From Massospora cicadina (taxonomy: Eukaryota; Entomophthoromycota; Entomophthoromycetes; Entomophthorales; Entomophthoraceae), in the NCBI GenBank assembly GCA_022478985.1, contig JAKSZP010017485.1, forward strand, positions 1-64,000: DNA of 64,000 nt, given 5' to 3'. Made by a program: the position numbers and the translations under genes. The stretch's first letter is position 1; each line of letters begins with the position of its first letter. Below the pieces are notes generated by a model, which was given only the letters and a program-made list of their open reading frames with translations, made no database searches and had not been told where the DNA came from. Shown one piece after another: positions 36,659-48,000 of the stretch.

Positions 36659-37190
36659 TTGTTCAAACCACATCCCATAGTTGCCACGGCCATTGTGCCC
36701 ATGTCAGTATGTTCTGGCATTCTGACCTGTTTAGGGTTTACTACTGCTATGAACCTAGTGGTTTCCCCTGATCCTAGTACCATCTCTTCCATATTGACGG
36801 ATTCAACTACAGCTGCCAATAAAGAGAATCTCGTTTACTTTCTATTGCCCATGAAGATTATTATTGGGTCTCACATCTCCTTTGAGGCTTTGGTGGATAC
36901 AAAAGCCGCAGGCAATTTTATGAGTGTTGAGCTAGCCCAATAATTGGAGCTTGACCTGGACCTAGGTACTTTGGTGATAGTTGCTTCGTCAGCCTCCCAG
37001 ATATCATACCTAATTCATCATCTGGTACCTTTCTTGGTAAATCAGTTTGGCTTTTGTGATTGGTTATCAGCAATGCCAAACATGGTGTTTCTGATAATCT
37101 TAGAGTCAATTGGTGGCGCCAGCAACATGTTAGAATCCACCTGGAGTCAAATATGTTGTTATTTGTTAATGATCAAATGGAAGGAGAATT
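36659..37190 (+). pseudogene. Aspartic protease of element A
   Basis: The frame 36659-36943 contains FEALVDTKAAGNFMSVELA, lining up with the ALiDSGAsgNFi pattern of chromovirus proteases. The Asp is kept, but DSG reads DTK. Downstream LDLDLGTLVIVASSAS and an LVNQFGF-type strand follow. A stop after LAQ breaks the frame. Confidence 0.75.
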
Positions 37191-37259
37191 TTTTTAATTA
37201 ATACTCTTAAGAAAACTCAAGGCCGCAACTCCATCACTTCCCTTGTTTCCCCTGCAGGC

Positions 37260-38240
37260 CTTCCGTCTGATTTTCCTGAAGAATTGATGCACTATTGAAG
37301 TATCTTTGATTTCAAGAAGGCGGACCATCTTTTCTCTCACATTAAATTTGACTTAGGATTACAAACAATGGTACAGTTGGTAAACATCAACTGCCCTTTG
37401 TATCCACACACAGCGGAGGAGGAGGCTGCTCTTAACACCTTGTTAGACAATTTGCTTTATAGGGGTGGCCATTTAAAGAGACGTCACCAGTTGCTTCTCC
37501 CATCGTTTTTGCCAAAAATGCTAATGGTTCCCTCCATCCCTGCGTGGATTATGGGCACCTAAACAAAATTACAGTGAGAAATCCCTACCCTTTGCCCCTG
37601 GAGCAAACTATCATTCAAGCAATCGCTAATTCGTGTATACTCTAATCTTGATCTAATCAATGCCTTCAACCAAATATGGGTAACGGAAGGTCAAAAATGG
37701 CTTACCGCGATTTGAACAAAATGAGATATCTTTCAATTCCGCGTAATGCCCTCTGGGTTGAAGAATGCCCCCGCCACATTTCAAAGAATGATTGATATTG
37801 TTGGATGCCCTCCAGCTTAAATGCGCGGTTGCATATATTGATGACATCTTGGTTCACTCCCCAACTCCCAAATAGCACGCTAAAGGCTTAGAAGTGGTCA
37901 TGGCTGCTTTGCACAAGGCGGTCCAGTTTGTCAAGCCTTTTAAGTGCGAGTTTTATAAGAAGGAAGTTACCTTTCTTGGGAGACCTTATCCTAAAAAATA
38001 GTTACGTGATTCCCCCTAACAAGTTGGGCTCCATCCGCGAATGGCCAACTTCAACAACCCAAAAACAATTAAGTTTCTTGTGCACCATCAATTTCCTGAA
38101 GAAGTTTTTCCCATCCCTTTCCCAGTTAGCCGCTCTGCTTCACCCCCTCACGGGTAAGAATGTACTTTTACATTGGACACCCAAGTGCCAACAGGCATTC
38201 AAGTCAACTAAAGAGGTGTTCTTATCACCCCCATCCTAAA
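37260..38240 (+). pseudogene. Reverse transcriptase of element A
   Basis: It starts with FPSDFPEE-like sequence near 37262, then VNINCPLYPHTAEEEAAL. Blocks in order are [15 protein letters not shown] (37580), FQFRVMPSGLKNAPATFQRM (37731-37790) and AYIDDILVHSPTP (37833 onward) with YIDD intact. VQFVKPFKCEFYKKEVTFLG and FLCTINFLKKFFPSLSQLAA follow. Several stops and at least two shifts lie inside. Confidence 0.85.
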
Positions 38241-38570
38241 ACATGCAGACCCCTCCAAACCATATATTATTGCATGCAATGCTTCATTTGTGGCAGTGGG
38301 AGCAGTTCTGCTCTAAGAGCACAATGGTTTAGACCATCCAGCTATTTACTTCTCCCAGAAGTTCTCCTCTACTGAGAAATCCTGGGCTATATATGATAAG
38401 GAGTTGGCAGCTGTAACATGGGCTTTGACTCATTAGCGGTATCTGTTACAGGGCACCTAGCATGAGTTAACGGTGCATATAGATCATCAAGCTCTTCTGT
38501 ATTTTTGCAAGCCGCAGAAATTGGCACTTAGGCAAGCTTGTACCTATTGTTATTTATGCAACTTTAAAGT
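38240..38570 (+). pseudogene. RNase H of element A
   Basis: Translation reads DPSKPYIIACNASFVAVGAV, then YFSQKFSSTEKSWAIYDKEL and LQGT...LTVHIDHQALLYF. These are the standard blocks of the Ty3 RNase H (the TDAS Asp is Asn here). Stops occur between blocks. Confidence 0.8.
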
Positions 38571-38879
38571 TTAATACAATTCATGCAAAGGTGCGTTAAA
38601 TGTGCTCCCCAATTTCCTTAGCTGCAACCCATCTCATTGCCCCACGGACTTGTACAAAGTGGACCTAGTTACTATGATCCCCTTCCCAAAATTTTCTATA
38701 GTATTGCCTGTGGTCACATCAGTAGACTTAGCTCCTGATGCTCCGTTTAATTCACAGGTTATAGCAGCTCAAATGGCTTGCCCCAAAGGAGTAAAGTTAA
38801 AAGATCAATTGTCCCTTCAAACTCACAAAAATTCCCTATATTCCTTGGTGGAGGGTATCATTTATTTTTGGTGTGGGTT

Positions 38880-39720
38880 TAGTTCCCCTATCTTCAGAGA
38901 TGAGGTGTTTTGGGCACATCACGATCCTCCCACAATCAACAATCTGGGTAATAAGAAATGTACTGAGTTGATCAAGCGGACTTTTAATTGGGCAGTTTTA
39001 TCAAAGGAAGTACCAGCCTGGATTGCTGACTGTGTTACTTGTGCATGGGCCAAGTCGGATTGATCATGAAGGAAAGGTCTTCTTCATCCTTTACAACAGT
39101 GGAGGGTCCATGGACATTTGTGTCCATGGATTTTATTGTGGAACTTCCCTGTTCAAATGGATTTACAGTGGTGATGATGGTGGCTGATCATTTTACAATT
39201 TTTCCTTATCTATTCCATGCTCTTCTATGATTACATTATAAGAGACTGCTCATCTCTTTGTACGCCATGTACTCTCTATGTGTGGCCGCCCTCAGGAGAT
39301 TGTCAGCAATTGTGGGCCCCAGCTTACCGCATGTTTCTGGAATAAACTTTTATCCATATTAAAAATCACCCCTGCCATTCACAGCATATCATCCCCAGTC
39401 CGATGGACAAACTGTTTGGTTTAACCAAATTTTGAAATAGTATTTGCGCTGCTACGCTGCAGCTGCACAGGATATCTGGGCCAATGACCTCCCTCTTGCA
39501 CAATTTGTTTTGAATAATGGTACTCACGCTTCTATGGGGTTTTCTCCCTATTAAGCGACGTTGGGGTATAATCCTCATTTTCAGTCAGTCCCATTTGCGC
39601 CCAGAGGTCCCAGCTGCCGCAGATCATGCTGAGCACATTTGGTTTACCAAGTCCTTAGTGTGGGAGCATCTCACAAAAGCTATCAATGATTGCAAGAAGT
39701 TTGCAGATTGAAAACAGCTT
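38880..39720 (+). pseudogene. Integrase of element A
   Basis: The zinc region carries HHDPPTINNLGNKK and WIADCVTCAWAK (HHCC). The core carries GPWTFVSMDFIVELP with the first Asp. The second Asp block reads EIVSNCGPQLTA, with Asp changed to Asn, and the Glu block reads AYHPQSDGQTVWFNQ, with Glu lost. So two of three catalytic residues are gone. Confidence 0.82.
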
Positions 39721-39944
39721 CCTGGCCATGACATAGTGGTCAGTTCATATGTTATGCTAGATATGCGCCATTCGCAGATGCAGGTACCTTCCTGGAAGGT
39801 TGCAAGCAAGCGTTTGGGTCCCCACTTGGTGGAGGAAGACTTAGAAAGAGTGCTTTCCGCTTAAAGTTGCCAGCTCATTGAAACAGCGCCACGTCTTCCA
39901 TGTATCTCAGTTGTCCTTATTAAAGAGGACTGTTCACGCCAATC

Positions 39945-40140
39945 CTGAGCCCATAATAATTGAGGATGTGGAAGAAGCCAAGGTGGAAAACATCTTAGCA
40001 TCCCACAAATCACAGAGGTCATTTCAGTATCTCGTCACCTAGCAGGGTTATCTGGCCTACGAAAAACAATTAGGTCAAGGCCCATGATTGCACAAATTGC
40101 ATGAAACTGGTTGAAGCATTTCAAAAATCCCACCCCAATG
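39945..40140 (+). pseudogene. Chromodomain at the C-terminus of pol, element A
   Basis: The reading EPIIIEDVEEAKVENILASH, then SFQYLVT and LVEAFQKSHPNAP, fits the chromodomain (ILdsr...yLV.WkGY...LV..F...hP.AP). It marks the element as a chromovirus. One stop and one shift are inside. Confidence 0.72.
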
Positions 40141-40251
40141 CCCCCCGTCCCCCCCCCAAAAAAAAATTCAACCTTGATGGTGATCAAGTTGCCCAAGGCG
40201 CACAAAAAATGTAGCCCTTAAACAGTTTCTCAACGATGGTGCCCCTACTTT

Positions 40252-40266
40252 AGAAAAAGGAAAGGG
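40252..40266 (+). other. Polypurine tract of element A
   Basis: AGAAAAAGGAAAGGG lies 3 bp before the 3' LTR, the expected place for the plus-strand primer. Confidence 0.75.
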
Positions 40267-40269
40267 TAA

Positions 40270-41390
40270 TGTAATTCCAGGGGAACGTCCCCTTTGCATA
40301 AATCAGGCGATTTTATCATTTCTGAACAAGAAGGGTCTGAAGAGGGTGGCTGTACTCCTCATCACCCAGGGAGACCTTGCTCACATAGTAGATAAGCGCT
40401 GGGTAACAGCACTCCCTCATAAGATTCCTCCCCTGGTAACCGCGCTCACCTCTGCTGAACTTGTCTGCAAAATTGAGGAAATTTGCGCTGAGATTACCAA
40501 ATCAAAGATGAAAGGTCCAAAACCAATGGGAATAAAGCTCAACGATCAGAAAACCAATATAGAAAAAGACAATAAGAGAATTATCATCCAGAAATATATA
40601 TGACATCGAGTCATCAAGTGATATGATTGCTGCTGCCAAAAATCCTTTGAAATTGTCAGGGATTGTCACCAATAATTTAAAAACCCCTAGTTCAAGAATT
40701 GGAAGTTGCGCCTGACACAACTCATTTGGCTGAAAAACACCCCAGCAACTGGGGATGGGCGTGTTGGCCATCCCAAACCCGTTTCAAACAATTGGGACCG
40801 CCCCTATGTGGGGTGGCCCAGGGGATTCCCGTTGCCCATCAGGCCAGATGCCATCATGCCAAACAACATAAACGCAGTCAAGCATTATTCCAGTTGCTCA
40901 CATATGAGCTGATAGCAACTTGGCCTGCTGCCAAATTCTTCAATGTCAATTTTAATTAAAATTATCCGCCCCCTCCCCCAAATATTCGTTGGGTTAGGTC
41001 AAATTTAAGGGACCTGATCCCTGCTTTGACTCACTACCCATAAAAACCATTTAATTAGTTGCACTGCACTGAGAGAATTGTTGGTTGATTTTCTTTCTTA
41101 TCTTTCCAATAAAAAATCCGTTACCCAATTTTAGGTTTTATGCTTAAAACTAAACTGCATTTTCCGCCTATATTCCAACAACCCTTGGGATTTATGTCCA
41201 TGTGCACCTTGTATTTGACTAGGTGTCTACTCACAATTATGGCTCATGGGCACTTAATGGCGGAATTTCTTTTTGGTAATATAACCATCATACCAGCAGC
41301 AGTGCCACTGGAATTCAAGTTTACCGTTTTTGGTGTTACAGCACTTAAACTGGCAGGCCGATCTAAAAATAACTTGCTGTTTGCCTGACA
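40270..41390 (+). mobile_element. 3' LTR of element A
   Basis: 1121 bp, beginning TGTAATTCCAGGGG and ending TTTGCCTGACA, followed by the TSD atcac. ccaataaa near 41107 could be a polyadenylation signal. Confidence 0.9.
40330..40912 (+). pseudogene. Gag-like coding segment inside LTR A
   Basis: The frame 40346-40603 reads LITQGDLAHIVDKRWVTA and AELVCKIEEICAEITKSKM, a coiled-coil-like stretch. A second frame (40706-40912) reads VGHPKPVSNNWDRPYVGW. In order and at roughly similar spacing these match a frame in the internal region of the H element on - (DLAFVLDES near 59040, YGHKKPLTDSVRPSLCG near 58715). The 5' LTR (35480-36060), the solo LTRs A1 and A2 and the LTR of E hold the same start. So the N-terminal gag region seems to lie within the repeat. 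Inference; no ORF spans it now. Confidence 0.5.
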
Positions 41391-42452
41391 ATCACCACTT
41401 GTTAAGTTTGAGGACAAAAATAGGTTTAGAATTAATGCGTGTTTTAAAGGTTAAAAACACTTTTTACATACCTATTCTTGATTTTTCTAAGTGACTAATG
41501 GTTTTTTCTAACCATTTCTGAAGCTCAAAAATCTTAAACAATAGTAATTGACTCACTGGTCTCTTATGGGTAATTTTTCTCTCTATAATCAGGAACTCTC
41601 CTAATGTAGATAACAAAGACACGCCCCTCTTAACTCTTGTCTACACTCTTAATATGAGGATAGAACTAAACGAAGACTTGATAATATAAGATGATATTAG
41701 ATTGTTTAAACTGATATAAGATGATCAGATATAAATTGGTAAGATTATGGTAATTTAAAAGTAGACCAGGCGCCTGTATTTTATACTCTAAGGGATCTCC
41801 TGGCCATACTTACCTATTAAATGATTTCATTAAAGTCATGCCAATCCTCTATGAATTATGGCTTTGGTTAGTATTAATTCCCCACAAGTATTTTAGCCCT
41901 AAATTTTAATTACAATCCCTTTATCCTGATTGGTGGCACTTCTACTCCCCTAAACAGGAGAATTTTTAGGTGTAATAGCACCTCAGCGTTTTATATTTGC
42001 TTTACAATAAGCCTAATAATCTTTTGTCATAAAATTGACGATTTACAATAAATTGGGGAAAGGACAATATAGAAATTAAATAATGCTCTACCCCTAATTG
42101 GGATGTCAGCATGCCTCTCAATAATACTAGGTACTCCCTATTTGGTTGTCCAAAAGTAAGTACAAAAGTGAAAATTAAAAAGATCAGCATACAAAAATAT
42201 CTATTATACATCTAGCATAATTACTATATTCTTAATTGCAATTAAGTTTGTGCCATAAAATTATCTTGATTCACTCAAATGGGTACCATAATCAACCATA
42301 ATAAGACTATATCATAGCTATTATTAGCTATGATAATCAGGGTGTTTAAGCGCAATTAAGGCAATTTTGAGGTATCTAAATTAATAGATTATGTAGATAA
42401 ATCAGGAAGGATCAAGAGATTATCAATGGGAGTGGTATATCATCATTGATGG

Positions 42453-43407
42453 TGTCAGAATTGCAGATGACCACATAATCCAACCCTTTGACTAAATATG
42501 AGCTTCAGCAATTAGGTTATAATTGTAGAGGGTCAGCAATAGTAACTGATTGATGAGAATATCATTGGGCAGAATCCCTGATGATATTAGAAGTCACTGA
42601 CTAATGAATTATTTTTGGGCATCATCCACGATGATATTTGAGGCCGCCAACAGATGATAATTTTGTCAGGCATCATCCCTGATGAAATTAAGCAATAATT
42701 TGATATTGTGATAATACCTGATATTCAAATTATAGGGAATCGTTCAGAGTGGAATGGATTGGAGTCATCTGAAACTACCCAAACGTTTGAACGCCAGAGG
42801 AAGAGTAGAATTGTCATTGGCCAAAACAATTGGTTTTGTGTACCTAATACCAATTTTTTAGTCAGCCTAACGTCCAAAGATTACGCTGCCTAAAAAACCC
42901 AAGGCAACGGTACCTGACGAGATTTTGTGCCTAACACTAAGGGTCAACCCAGTATAGGAGCACAAATATTCTCAGCAGACAGCTGAAAAGTTGTGTGCCA
43001 ATTCCTACTAAAAAACCCCAAATTATTCACTAATAAAATTAGATTTATATTATAATTAGCTTAGTTGTTTAAACATTGGTTGTTTTAACCATTACTCTTA
43101 AGAGAAGAGTGAAAGGTTAAGATATCCTTAGGTTGGCAATATCAAAATCTCTGCTTGGCTCTGTGATAAGGGAATAGGGAAAGTGTTCCCTACCAGTATC
43201 AACATATCTTTAAGAGGAAGAAGCAACAGTTTAGCGTTGGACTTTACTCTCAACGTGGCTTTTGGGCAATCAACCATAATAATAGTCTTCATACTATTAT
43301 TGCCTCAGTCTATCAATATCATTCAAATAATCAATGCCAGGATTCAAGAATCTGTGCAGTTGAAATCCAGGGCTAAAAGTGAGCCATCTAAGCCCAATAT
43401 TTTAACA
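42453..43407 (-). mobile_element. Solo LTR C1 (family C)
   Basis: On - it begins TGTTAAAATATTGGGC and ends CAATTCTGACA. The TSD, gatgg on +, is perfect (42448-42452 and 43408-43412). Length 955 bp. Its partner C2 is at 55359-56311. No internal region of family C is recognised in this window. Confidence 0.9.
42550..42705 (-). repeat. Three ~50-bp tandem units with dyad symmetry in LTR C1
   Basis: Units of about 50 bp each hold a variant of gggcatcatccctgatgatatt. The second contains the perfect inverted repeat atcatc-cac-gatgat (42621-42635). The same set is in C2 at about 56080-56225, so it belongs to the LTR. Confidence 0.6.
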
Positions 43408-43462
43408 GATGGTTTTCTTAAAGGTTTTATTTTTGAGTCAACCATCAAAATCTAACAGTAAT

Positions 43463-45089
43463 AAATGGCTTAAGGTTTCAGTCATCCCTTATCTTGTTTT
43501 GGTGACTTGCTCACATGGTAGATGAGCGGTGGGCTACTGCCCTTTCTCCCATAAATCCTTCATCTCTACCCCATTCTCCTCTACTTCCTTGGTAAATAAA
43601 AGAGAAGGGGTTTTGTAGAGAGGTAGTTCAGCCCAGGGACTTTTATAGGACCCTAGGGCTCATCCCACTCATGTCTCATAAATCAAGAATTTAGATAAAG
43701 TGTTAAAACCACCAGAGTCCCAACTATCTTGTAATAAGTCAATAAATCTGGAAAAGTCGTTAATAAAAAAATGGATCATAGTTTGACTTTCTAAATTCTC
43801 TAATATACCATTGACTTTATTATAATTGTTTAACCCATTGGAACAAATTCTGACATAGTTAGCTGCATAAACGTACCAGTCTAATTAATCCATATTGAAT
43901 TAGTACTATTAATCTGAAATGTGCCCTGATCCAAGGAGATCAATATCTAATATTTAATGACTTAATCTGAAGCTTATGATATTCTCTAACCCATATCTTT
44001 TTCCAGCATAACCAACAAGAATGTGTCTTCCTGGGGACCCAGGCCCAACCCAGTTTAGGCCTCTCTGAAATTCTCCCCTCGCTCGCATTATAAAGGCAAT
44101 AGCCCCTCATAGGATCTGTTGTGAGTAAAATTTCCTATTTAGCTTTTTGTAAGATAAAGACCTTTCTAATATCTTATAGTTTCCATGGATGCCATCTGTC
44201 ATGCCTTTACAAGGTTCCTTCCTTTCTCCAGCAAAGCACTCTGCCATTCACTTCCTGTACTGTGTGATTATTGAGTATGCTCTCTAATCTGTTCTCCCTG
44301 GCTACTCAGAGGGTAGTGGCTGAGTTCTAAGTTAAACCTTAATAGCAACTAATCCTCTACACACATTGTGCACCCGCATGACAAATATACCATGTTGACT
44401 CACCAGTGTTTTAGCACAATCTGTTCACCATATTCTGCAACAAAATACTGATTCTTCATACCTCCTGTAAATAAGGAGCGCATGACTACCCAATTTGGTT
44501 GTCCTCATTTGTCAGGGTGCCATAGCACCCCTCTAAGAAGAAATATGTACCAATGTCATAGGCAATCCAATATGACTTTCCGTTTTCAAATGATGACCCT
44601 ACATGGCAGCTAAGCCCTAGTCAGCAAGCGCAGAACTATCCTGAAGATATTCCTGAATCTAATCAAATCAATATATAATGCTTTAAGTAACTTAATCTTA
44701 AATTATGAACATGTCTATTGAAAGAACCTGGATGACCATGTGCATCTCAAGCCATTTTCTGGTTATCAAGCAGCTATTCCTTAGTTAGCAACTATGGAAA
44801 CTTAAGAAGTTATCATCCTCATCTAGTACTAAAAAAAGAAGTTATCATCCTCATTGCCTCTCCCTCAATTGAGGGTTGCCCCAGAAATAGATGCGGTTTG
44901 TTGCAGCCATTTGGTTTATCTTTGGTTTTTAGTTCATTTCTTTTTTCCAATTACTTATATGATATAACTTCCCTCCTCAAAATTGTTAAAATTGTCTGCT
45001 CTTGGAATTCTGGGCGCTCTATTGGACAATGACGCATTTAGAATTAAATCCCGGTCTTCTTTTAATCAGCAATTTCCTAGAACTAGGCA
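43463..45089 (+). mobile_element. Chromovirus E, 3' LTR, remaining piece
   Basis: It resumes after the TSD of B2. Near 43507-43560 it translates as LAHMVDERWATALSP, the same start as in LTR A. From 43826 it matches 1-363 and then 16002-16906. A TATA box, TATAAA, is at 44089-44094. The end near 45089 (taggca) is approximate. Confidence 0.6.
44823..44835 (+). mobile_element. 13-bp LINE alpha tail with 19-bp TSD
   Basis: The insert ctagtactaaaaa sits between two perfect copies of aagaagttatcatcctcat (44804-44822 and 44836-44854). The homologous place in the other LTR of E (16631-16650) has only one copy and no insert. Confidence 0.8.
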
Positions 45090-48000
45090 CAGTGTTGCGT
45101 TGAAAGAAAATTAATTTACAAAGAGGTGGATATCTATAGTCTTTTATGGTAATATAAAAATATGAGATGCCACTAAAAACTTATAAGTCTAGTAAAGCCT
45201 CAGAACAGTATGTCTTTTATATAAGCATCAGTAACCCCTTTATATTGGGTTATGTGGCTTAATCTAAACATGTTTGGAAAAGTATTTAGACATTTTGAAC
45301 TAATGAAAAATCTCATGAGCATTTAAAGGCTTTAGAGAAGTAAAAAGATTTAAACTTGAGATAAATTGTTAAGTTATGGTGGAAGACTAATTAAGAAAAC
45401 TCAATTATGTGTTAAGGATAAAACATTATTTTTGGGGAAGCAGAATATAAGACTAAGGTAATTATTACTTTGATAAGAATAGGAAAGACCACTACTTAAA
45501 ACAAAGTGTGAGGAAAGTAATAAAGTCACAGACTCAAGCTAAATTTAATATGGCCTAAAGATATACATATCAAAAAGCAGTAACAAACTTATGATGAGAT
45601 TGTGAAAAGTAACTGATCATTTTTAGACAAATCTGTCTGCAATCTTTAAATCATAATAAATTTATTTTGACATCCTTCTAAATTAGCAACGGCCACTTTT
45701 TAGCCTAAAATTAATTAGACTAGTGTCCAATCAAGCATTTACCAAATCCTAGATATCATTTGCAATAGATTTACAACTTTATCAGAACTTTATGTAAAAA
45801 GAGATAATTATATGTGTCTAAGGGTCAAGCCCTACCTTACTAGCATTCAGAAATATTTTAGGCGTTTGGCGCAGCTTATAATGATAACTCTATGTGGAGG
45901 TATCAGAAGTCTCTTGTTCTTCCTCAAAAGTACTATACCATTGGGATCAATATTGTTATCAACAACTTTCTCAGGTGCTGCACTTGCTGTAGGAAAGCAA
46001 TCAAATTAGAGTTTAACATATTTGTGTAGACACTTAAATTTAATTAAGTAATTTAGTGCTTTATTTTTAGAAAAAATTACTAAGGTTTGAATATTGCTTG
46101 TGAGTGCTGGAACCCTCAATAGCTCTGAGTTCAAACTTTGTCAGTACATGAAAAAAGCTTTAAATAAGAGCGCAAGCAGAGGTGGCTAAATAGCAATAAC
46201 AAAAAGCCTACTAGTAATCAAGTTTATCTTTTTTAAAATATAAACTAACTAAGAAGAAAGATAAATTTTAACATAGTGTCCTAGGTCTATTAAGCTAAAC
46301 TTATTTAGTAAAGAGAGTAATTTTTAATCTTGGACAGCAAGAGGGTTTACCAGCCAGATGGATAAGAGGTTTAGCGGTGAGTTACAAAACATGCTCTTCT
46401 TTTCTAATCTAGATTAGTGTTGCTAAAGCAGGATGTAGTTGTGTGTGTAAGAAAAAGTTATTTAAGGCAGTGCAAGAGATTATCATTAAAACAGAGATAA
46501 CAGTGCAATTCTGGGTTTCAGTATTATTCTTCGAATAAACACTTTTGGGTTTCAGTGAAACCACATTATATATATTTTTAGAAAAACAACTATAAATTGA
46601 AGAATACTTATTGCCACTATAGCAATATTGGAGTTATTAACCTGGAAGTATTGCAGGCTCTGAGATCTTCAAAAGTGCTCGATATTTGTGATAGAATTAA
46701 GATAGACATTTAAGTCACATATAAAAAGTAGCTATTTTATATAAAAATTATAGAATATCAAAACTTAATTTATATACTAGCCTGCAATTATATAGATATG
46801 CAAATAGATTTAACAGTGCAAATAATTAACCTGATGTAAAATTAATATTTATTATTGTAAAAAACTCTTAATTATAAGTTATGTTTCCAGAATTTCAGAA
46901 TCTTTACTAGTTTGAAATATATAAAAACCAGAAGACCAGAAAAATTTTACTGTAATATACTTGTATGCTTTGCATTAAAAATAGACTAAACTATACAATA
47001 GCTATATTTGAATAAACATAATATTATAGAAAGATAAATTTCAAAATCAACTGATTGAGATTTATACTTTATCTCTAAAGATTTTATAAGATGACCTACT
47101 GTTTCTAGTGACAGCTCTAACCCATGTTACATAATTCTATGATAACTGTGAGGAAAGTGTTTATATATCTCCTATTCTCAAAGAGTTGTTGCAGGATCAA
47201 ATTCTATAACGCCATAAAATTTGACTATTGGAAAAATTATAAGCCACTGCAGGCAGTGTTTAGACCTTTGAGGCCCAAGAACATAAATATGAAGGTTGCA
47301 AAGATTTCTTGGTGACCTAGAAGATGATAACTTTTCTAAACTCTTAGGAGGAATTTCTAACAAATTTTGGCCATGTACCAAACCTTTAGGAGCTTTAATT
47401 GATGAGGGTCCAACCTCATATTGGAGAAACTGACTCAATGTGCTTTTTTAACAAATAAAAGAACCTAGATAGTTGGATACCTCCTGAGGTTGTACGCAGC
47501 TAGACTGGAAAAAGTGCGCATCAGATATTATTTTAATCTACTTTTATTGATAAAAGAGATGGCCACAGAGAAGTTGATCTAAAAGAAATAACTAAGAAGA
47601 AATTTGTGAGGAAGGGACAAGGTCATCTTGCCATGCCTGTCCCAAATTAAAAAATGAATAAGACTACCACTGATAGTAACATAACTTGTTAATGCTTGAA
47701 CTTGGGTTTGAGATTGTCAGATATCATGGTATTGTATATAATGGGAAGAACATCGACTATTCATCTCTTTCAGCTTTATTGACGCCTAGACCAAAGAAGG
47801 TGGTTTAAGGGATTGCCTCAATAAGTTACCTGGAGATATCAACGGCTAGCACAGCTCAAGTTGAGACTAAGAAAACTCTGAAGGATAAAATTGAGGGTAA
47901 GATACTTTAAGATAAATTCTTACTTAATCAAAATGATGGATTATCAGTAGGTCAGGCGGCCACTACTAGAAGTGGAACTTAGGGTAGCAAATTAAAACAA

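Larger units (their letters stand above)
35408..41390 (+). mobile_element. Chromovirus A, full length, inserted next to the 5' LTR of B2
   Basis: Two LTRs (35408-36521 and 40270-41390) start TGTAA and end CCTGGCA/CCTGACA. The TSD atcac is perfect (35403-35407 and 41391-41395). Internal order is protease, RT, RNase H, integrase, chromodomain, then a polypurine tract. The internal region is only 3.75 kb. The protease frame starts at 36659 and its active site lies near 36893, so there is no room for gag between LTR and pol. All frames are broken. Confidence 0.92.
23644..43457 (-). mobile_element. Ty3/gypsy element B2, inserted in the 3' LTR of E
   Basis: On -, the 5' LTR (43457 down to 41400) begins TGTTAGATTTTGATGG, and the 3' LTR (25895 down to 23644) begins TGTTTGATTTTGATGG. 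Between them lie gag, protease, integrase and the antisense ORF region. Flanks are ataat (23639-23643) and gtaat (43458-43462), a TSD with one G-to-A change. It has lost RT and RNase H and has taken up two solo LTRs of family A, one of family H, one of family C and full-length element A. Confidence 0.85.
41400..43457 (-). mobile_element. 5' LTR of B2, interrupted by solo LTR C1
   Basis: Pieces 43413-43457 and 41400-42452 together make about 1.1 kb and match LTR B. On - it begins TGTTAGATTTTGATGG and ends CTCAAACTTAACA. Removing C1 restores the LTR B phrase aagaaaaccatcaatg, seen in B1 3' LTR as aagaaaaactatcaatg. Confidence 0.82.
1..45089 (+). mobile_element. Chromovirus E (outer element of the nest)
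   Basis: LTR pieces 1-363/16002-16906 and 23583-23643/43463-45089 flank a pol in one order and strand: protease, RT, RNase H, integrase, chromodomain. Removing the nested B1, B2 and LINE insertions leaves an internal region of roughly 4.7 kb and LTRs near 1.7 kb. Its pol is related to that of element A (35.4-41.4 kb). The 5' flank is outside the window, so a TSD cannot be tested. Confidence 0.65.

Noticed and set aside
40130..40175. C-run and A-run as a structural signal
   Set aside because: It lies at the end of the chromodomain region of A and looks like ordinary slippage.
46980..47450. Frame 47178-47438 (-) as a host gene exon
   Set aside because: No recognised motif, no splice pattern I could support, and the surroundings are AT-rich and full of stops.
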